NCBI GenBank assembly: GCA_012269805.1
Contig: JAAXJP010000231.1
Coordinates: 1 to 7,537, forward strand
Direction of reading: 5' to 3'
Length of the DNA: 7,537 nt
Origin: Rubrivirga sp.
Lineage (GTDB): Bacteria; Bacteroidota; Rhodothermia; Rhodothermales; Rubricoccaceae
Each line of letters starts with the position of its first letter. The first letter of the stretch is position 1. Below, piece by piece: positions 6,329 to 7,537 of the stretch. Below the pieces are notes generated by a model. The model worked only from the letters and a program-made list of their open reading frames with translations, was not told the origin of the DNA and did no database searches. The position numbers and the translations under genes are program-made.

Positions 6329-7527
6329 GCCTCCAGCCGCGCGCGCTCGGCGTCCGAGAGCGCCCGGTCGCGTCGGGCCATGACCGCCTCGGCCACGCGG
6401 AGCGCCTTCTCCGCTCGGTAGGGCGCGAGCCCCTCGGCGCCGCCCCACGAGAAGCTCGGGACGTGGCGCGGGGGGAACCCGGTCCCGAACAGGTTGCAGA
6501 AGACGCCGACGACGGTCCCCGTGTTGAACATGGTGTTGATCGAGCACTTCGAGTGGTCGCCCATAAAGAGGCCGGCGAACTGGCGCCCGGTCCCCACGAA
6601 GTCCTCGGCGACGGCGTCCCAGAGCGTGACCTCGCCGTAGTCGTTCTTCAGGTTCGACGTGTTCGTGTCGGCTCCGAGGTTGCACCAGCGGCCGAGGTAG
6701 CTGTCGCCGAGGTACCCGTCGTGGCCCTTCGACGAGAGGCTGTGGATGACGCTCCCGTGGACCTCCCCCCCGAGCTTGGACCAGTAGCCGGCCGCGCTCT
6801 CCTCGACCCGCGCGGCCGGGTGGACGACCGCCTTCGGCCCGAGGTACACCGGCCCCTTTACGACGGCGTTCTCGCCGACCTCGGCGCCGGCCCCGACCCA
6901 CACCGGCCCGTGGTCCGCCCGCACCACGGCCCCGGTGCGGACCACCGCGCCTTCCCCGAGGTGGACCGACTCGGGCGAGACGACGTGGGCGCCGTCCTCG
7001 ACCGTCCCCGCGTGTGCGCCGAGTCCGCCCATCGCCCTGAGGTCGAACGCGATCCGCTCTCCCAGGTCGTCGATCAGGTCCCACAGGTGCGTGATGAGGG
7101 ACGCTCCCTCGACGTGCTCCGCCGGGGCCTCGTCCGCCTTGCCGCGGCCGAACGCGTCCGCCGCGGTGAGGCCCTCTGGCGGGTCCGGGTGCCAGAGCGC
7201 GAGGAGTGTGTCGCCCTGGGCAACGGCTCGCGCGTCGCGCGTCCCGACCAGGCCGCGGACGGCGTCGAGCGCGTCGCCCGGCCGAACGAGCCACCGGCCG
7301 TTGACGAACAGCGTCGGCCCTGTGACCTCGCCCGCCTCGGGGTGCTCCTCGGCGGCTACGTCGGCCAGCGCGGCGCGGGTGTGGAGCGCGAGGCGGTCGG
7401 CCGGGAACGCCGCGGCGATCCCCTCCAGTAGCGTCCGGGCCCCGACGCGGAGGTCGTAGACGGCCCTCGTGAGCGCGAGTGGGGAGAGGTGGCCAACGCG
7501 GCCGTCCTCGAACGGGCAGAGGGTCAT
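6307..7527 (-). CDS. Bacteroidota-type bifunctional GlmU substitute (GlcNAc-1-P uridylyltransferase / GlcN-1-P acetyltransferase)
   Basis: 406 residues, ATG at 7527, TAA at 6307-6309. It matches the family I know as alt_bact_glmU (TIGR03991; 'GlmU family' or 'putative sugar nucleotidyl transferase'), which replaces classical GlmU in many Bacteroidota and makes UDP-GlcNAc for peptidoglycan and envelope glycans in the cytoplasm. The start is supported by the family's opening block, SPLALTRAVYDLRVGARTLL (15-34). HLWDLIDDLGERIAFDL (147-163) ends the nucleotidyltransferase half. Residues ~180-345 are left-handed beta-helix hexapeptide repeats with the highly conserved blocks SSKGHDGYLGDSYLGRWCNL (265-284), GADTNTSNLKNDYGEV, GLFMGDHSKCSINTMFNTGT and VPSFSWGG. 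By motif alignment from memory, H269 in KGHDGYLGD corresponds to the catalytic His of classical GlmU (KAGHLTYLGD). The N-terminal half is less conserved and I cannot verify its active site. The gene is 89 bp upstream of the receptor and is probably a functionally unrelated housekeeping neighbour. Confidence 0.93.
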   Translation of the reverse strand: MTLCPFEDGRVGHLSPLALTRAVYDLRVGARTLLEGIAAAFPADRLALHTRAALADVAAEEHPEAGEVTGPTLFVNGRWLVRPGDALDAVRGLVGTRDARAVAQGDTLLALWHPDPPEGLTAADAFGRGKADEAPAEHVEGASLITHLWDLIDDLGERIAFDLRAMGGLGAHAGTVEDGAHVVSPESVHLGEGAVVRTGAVVRADHGPVWVGAGAEVGENAVVKGPVYLGPKAVVHPAARVEESAAGYWSKLGGEVHGSVIHSLSSKGHDGYLGDSYLGRWCNLGADTNTSNLKNDYGEVTLWDAVAEDFVGTGRQFAGLFMGDHSKCSINTMFNTGTVVGVFCNLFGTGFPPRHVPSFSWGGAEGLAPYRAEKALRVAEAVMARRDRALSDAERARLEAISAVVT

Positions 7528-7537
7528 AGGGGAGGGG

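Noticed and set aside
6218..7294. Upstream in-frame extension of the receptor gene to 7294
   Set aside because: The extension overlaps the well-conserved GlmU-like gene in another frame and is Arg/Gly-rich shadow sequence. The ATG at 6217 gives a proper signal peptide.
7521..7537. Second G-rich stretch (runs of 3, 4 and 4 G) at the start of the GlmU-like gene
   Set aside because: Only three G runs are visible before the window ends, so a quadruplex cannot be claimed.

Overview
This is a very GC-rich window (roughly 70% by eye) carrying five protein genes, all on the minus strand, so transcription runs from high to low coordinates. The gene set combines the Bacteroidota-type bifunctional GlmU substitute, a TonB-dependent receptor with an N-terminal carboxypeptidase-regulatory-like domain, and DUF4249-type lipoproteins. 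That combination with such high GC points to the high-GC side of the Bacteroidota/Rhodothermota group (Rubricoccaceae-like organisms such as Rubrivirga would fit). This assignment is an inference from gene content and composition, not a database match.

Layout from high to low coordinates: (1) 7527-6307, an 'alternative GlmU' sugar-nucleotide enzyme for UDP-GlcNAc synthesis, a housekeeping gene. (2) 6306-6218, a short gap with an AT-rich, promoter-like patch. (3) 6217-3950, a compact 755-residue TonB-dependent outer-membrane receptor. (4) 3949-2234, a lipoprotein starting on the base right after the receptor's stop codon. (5) 2233-2143, a 91-bp gap with a strong G-quadruplex motif on the plus strand. 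(6) 2142-487, a second, paralogous lipoprotein. (7) 483-1, the first 161 codons of a third paralogue that runs off the window edge.

The unusual part is the receptor-lipoprotein locus. One receptor is followed by at least three tandem paralogous lipoproteins. The two complete ones share the same layout: lipoprotein signal, DUF4249-like region, then two successive lamin-tail-like (LTD) domains ending in a nearly invariant C-terminus. The third copy resembles the first copy in its N-terminal ~113 mature residues and then diverges sharply, while copies 1 and 2 stay close to each other past that point. This suggests recombination or differential selection among copies. By analogy with SusC/SusD-type pairs, the lipoproteins may be cell-surface partners of the receptor, with the copies giving alternative ligand or surface specificities. 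No substrate can be read from the sequence, and no SusD, enzyme, regulator or sigma/anti-sigma pair is present in the window.

No rRNA, tRNA, CRISPR array, insertion sequence or convincing intrinsic terminator was seen. Long open frames on the plus strand are antisense shadows of the real genes.
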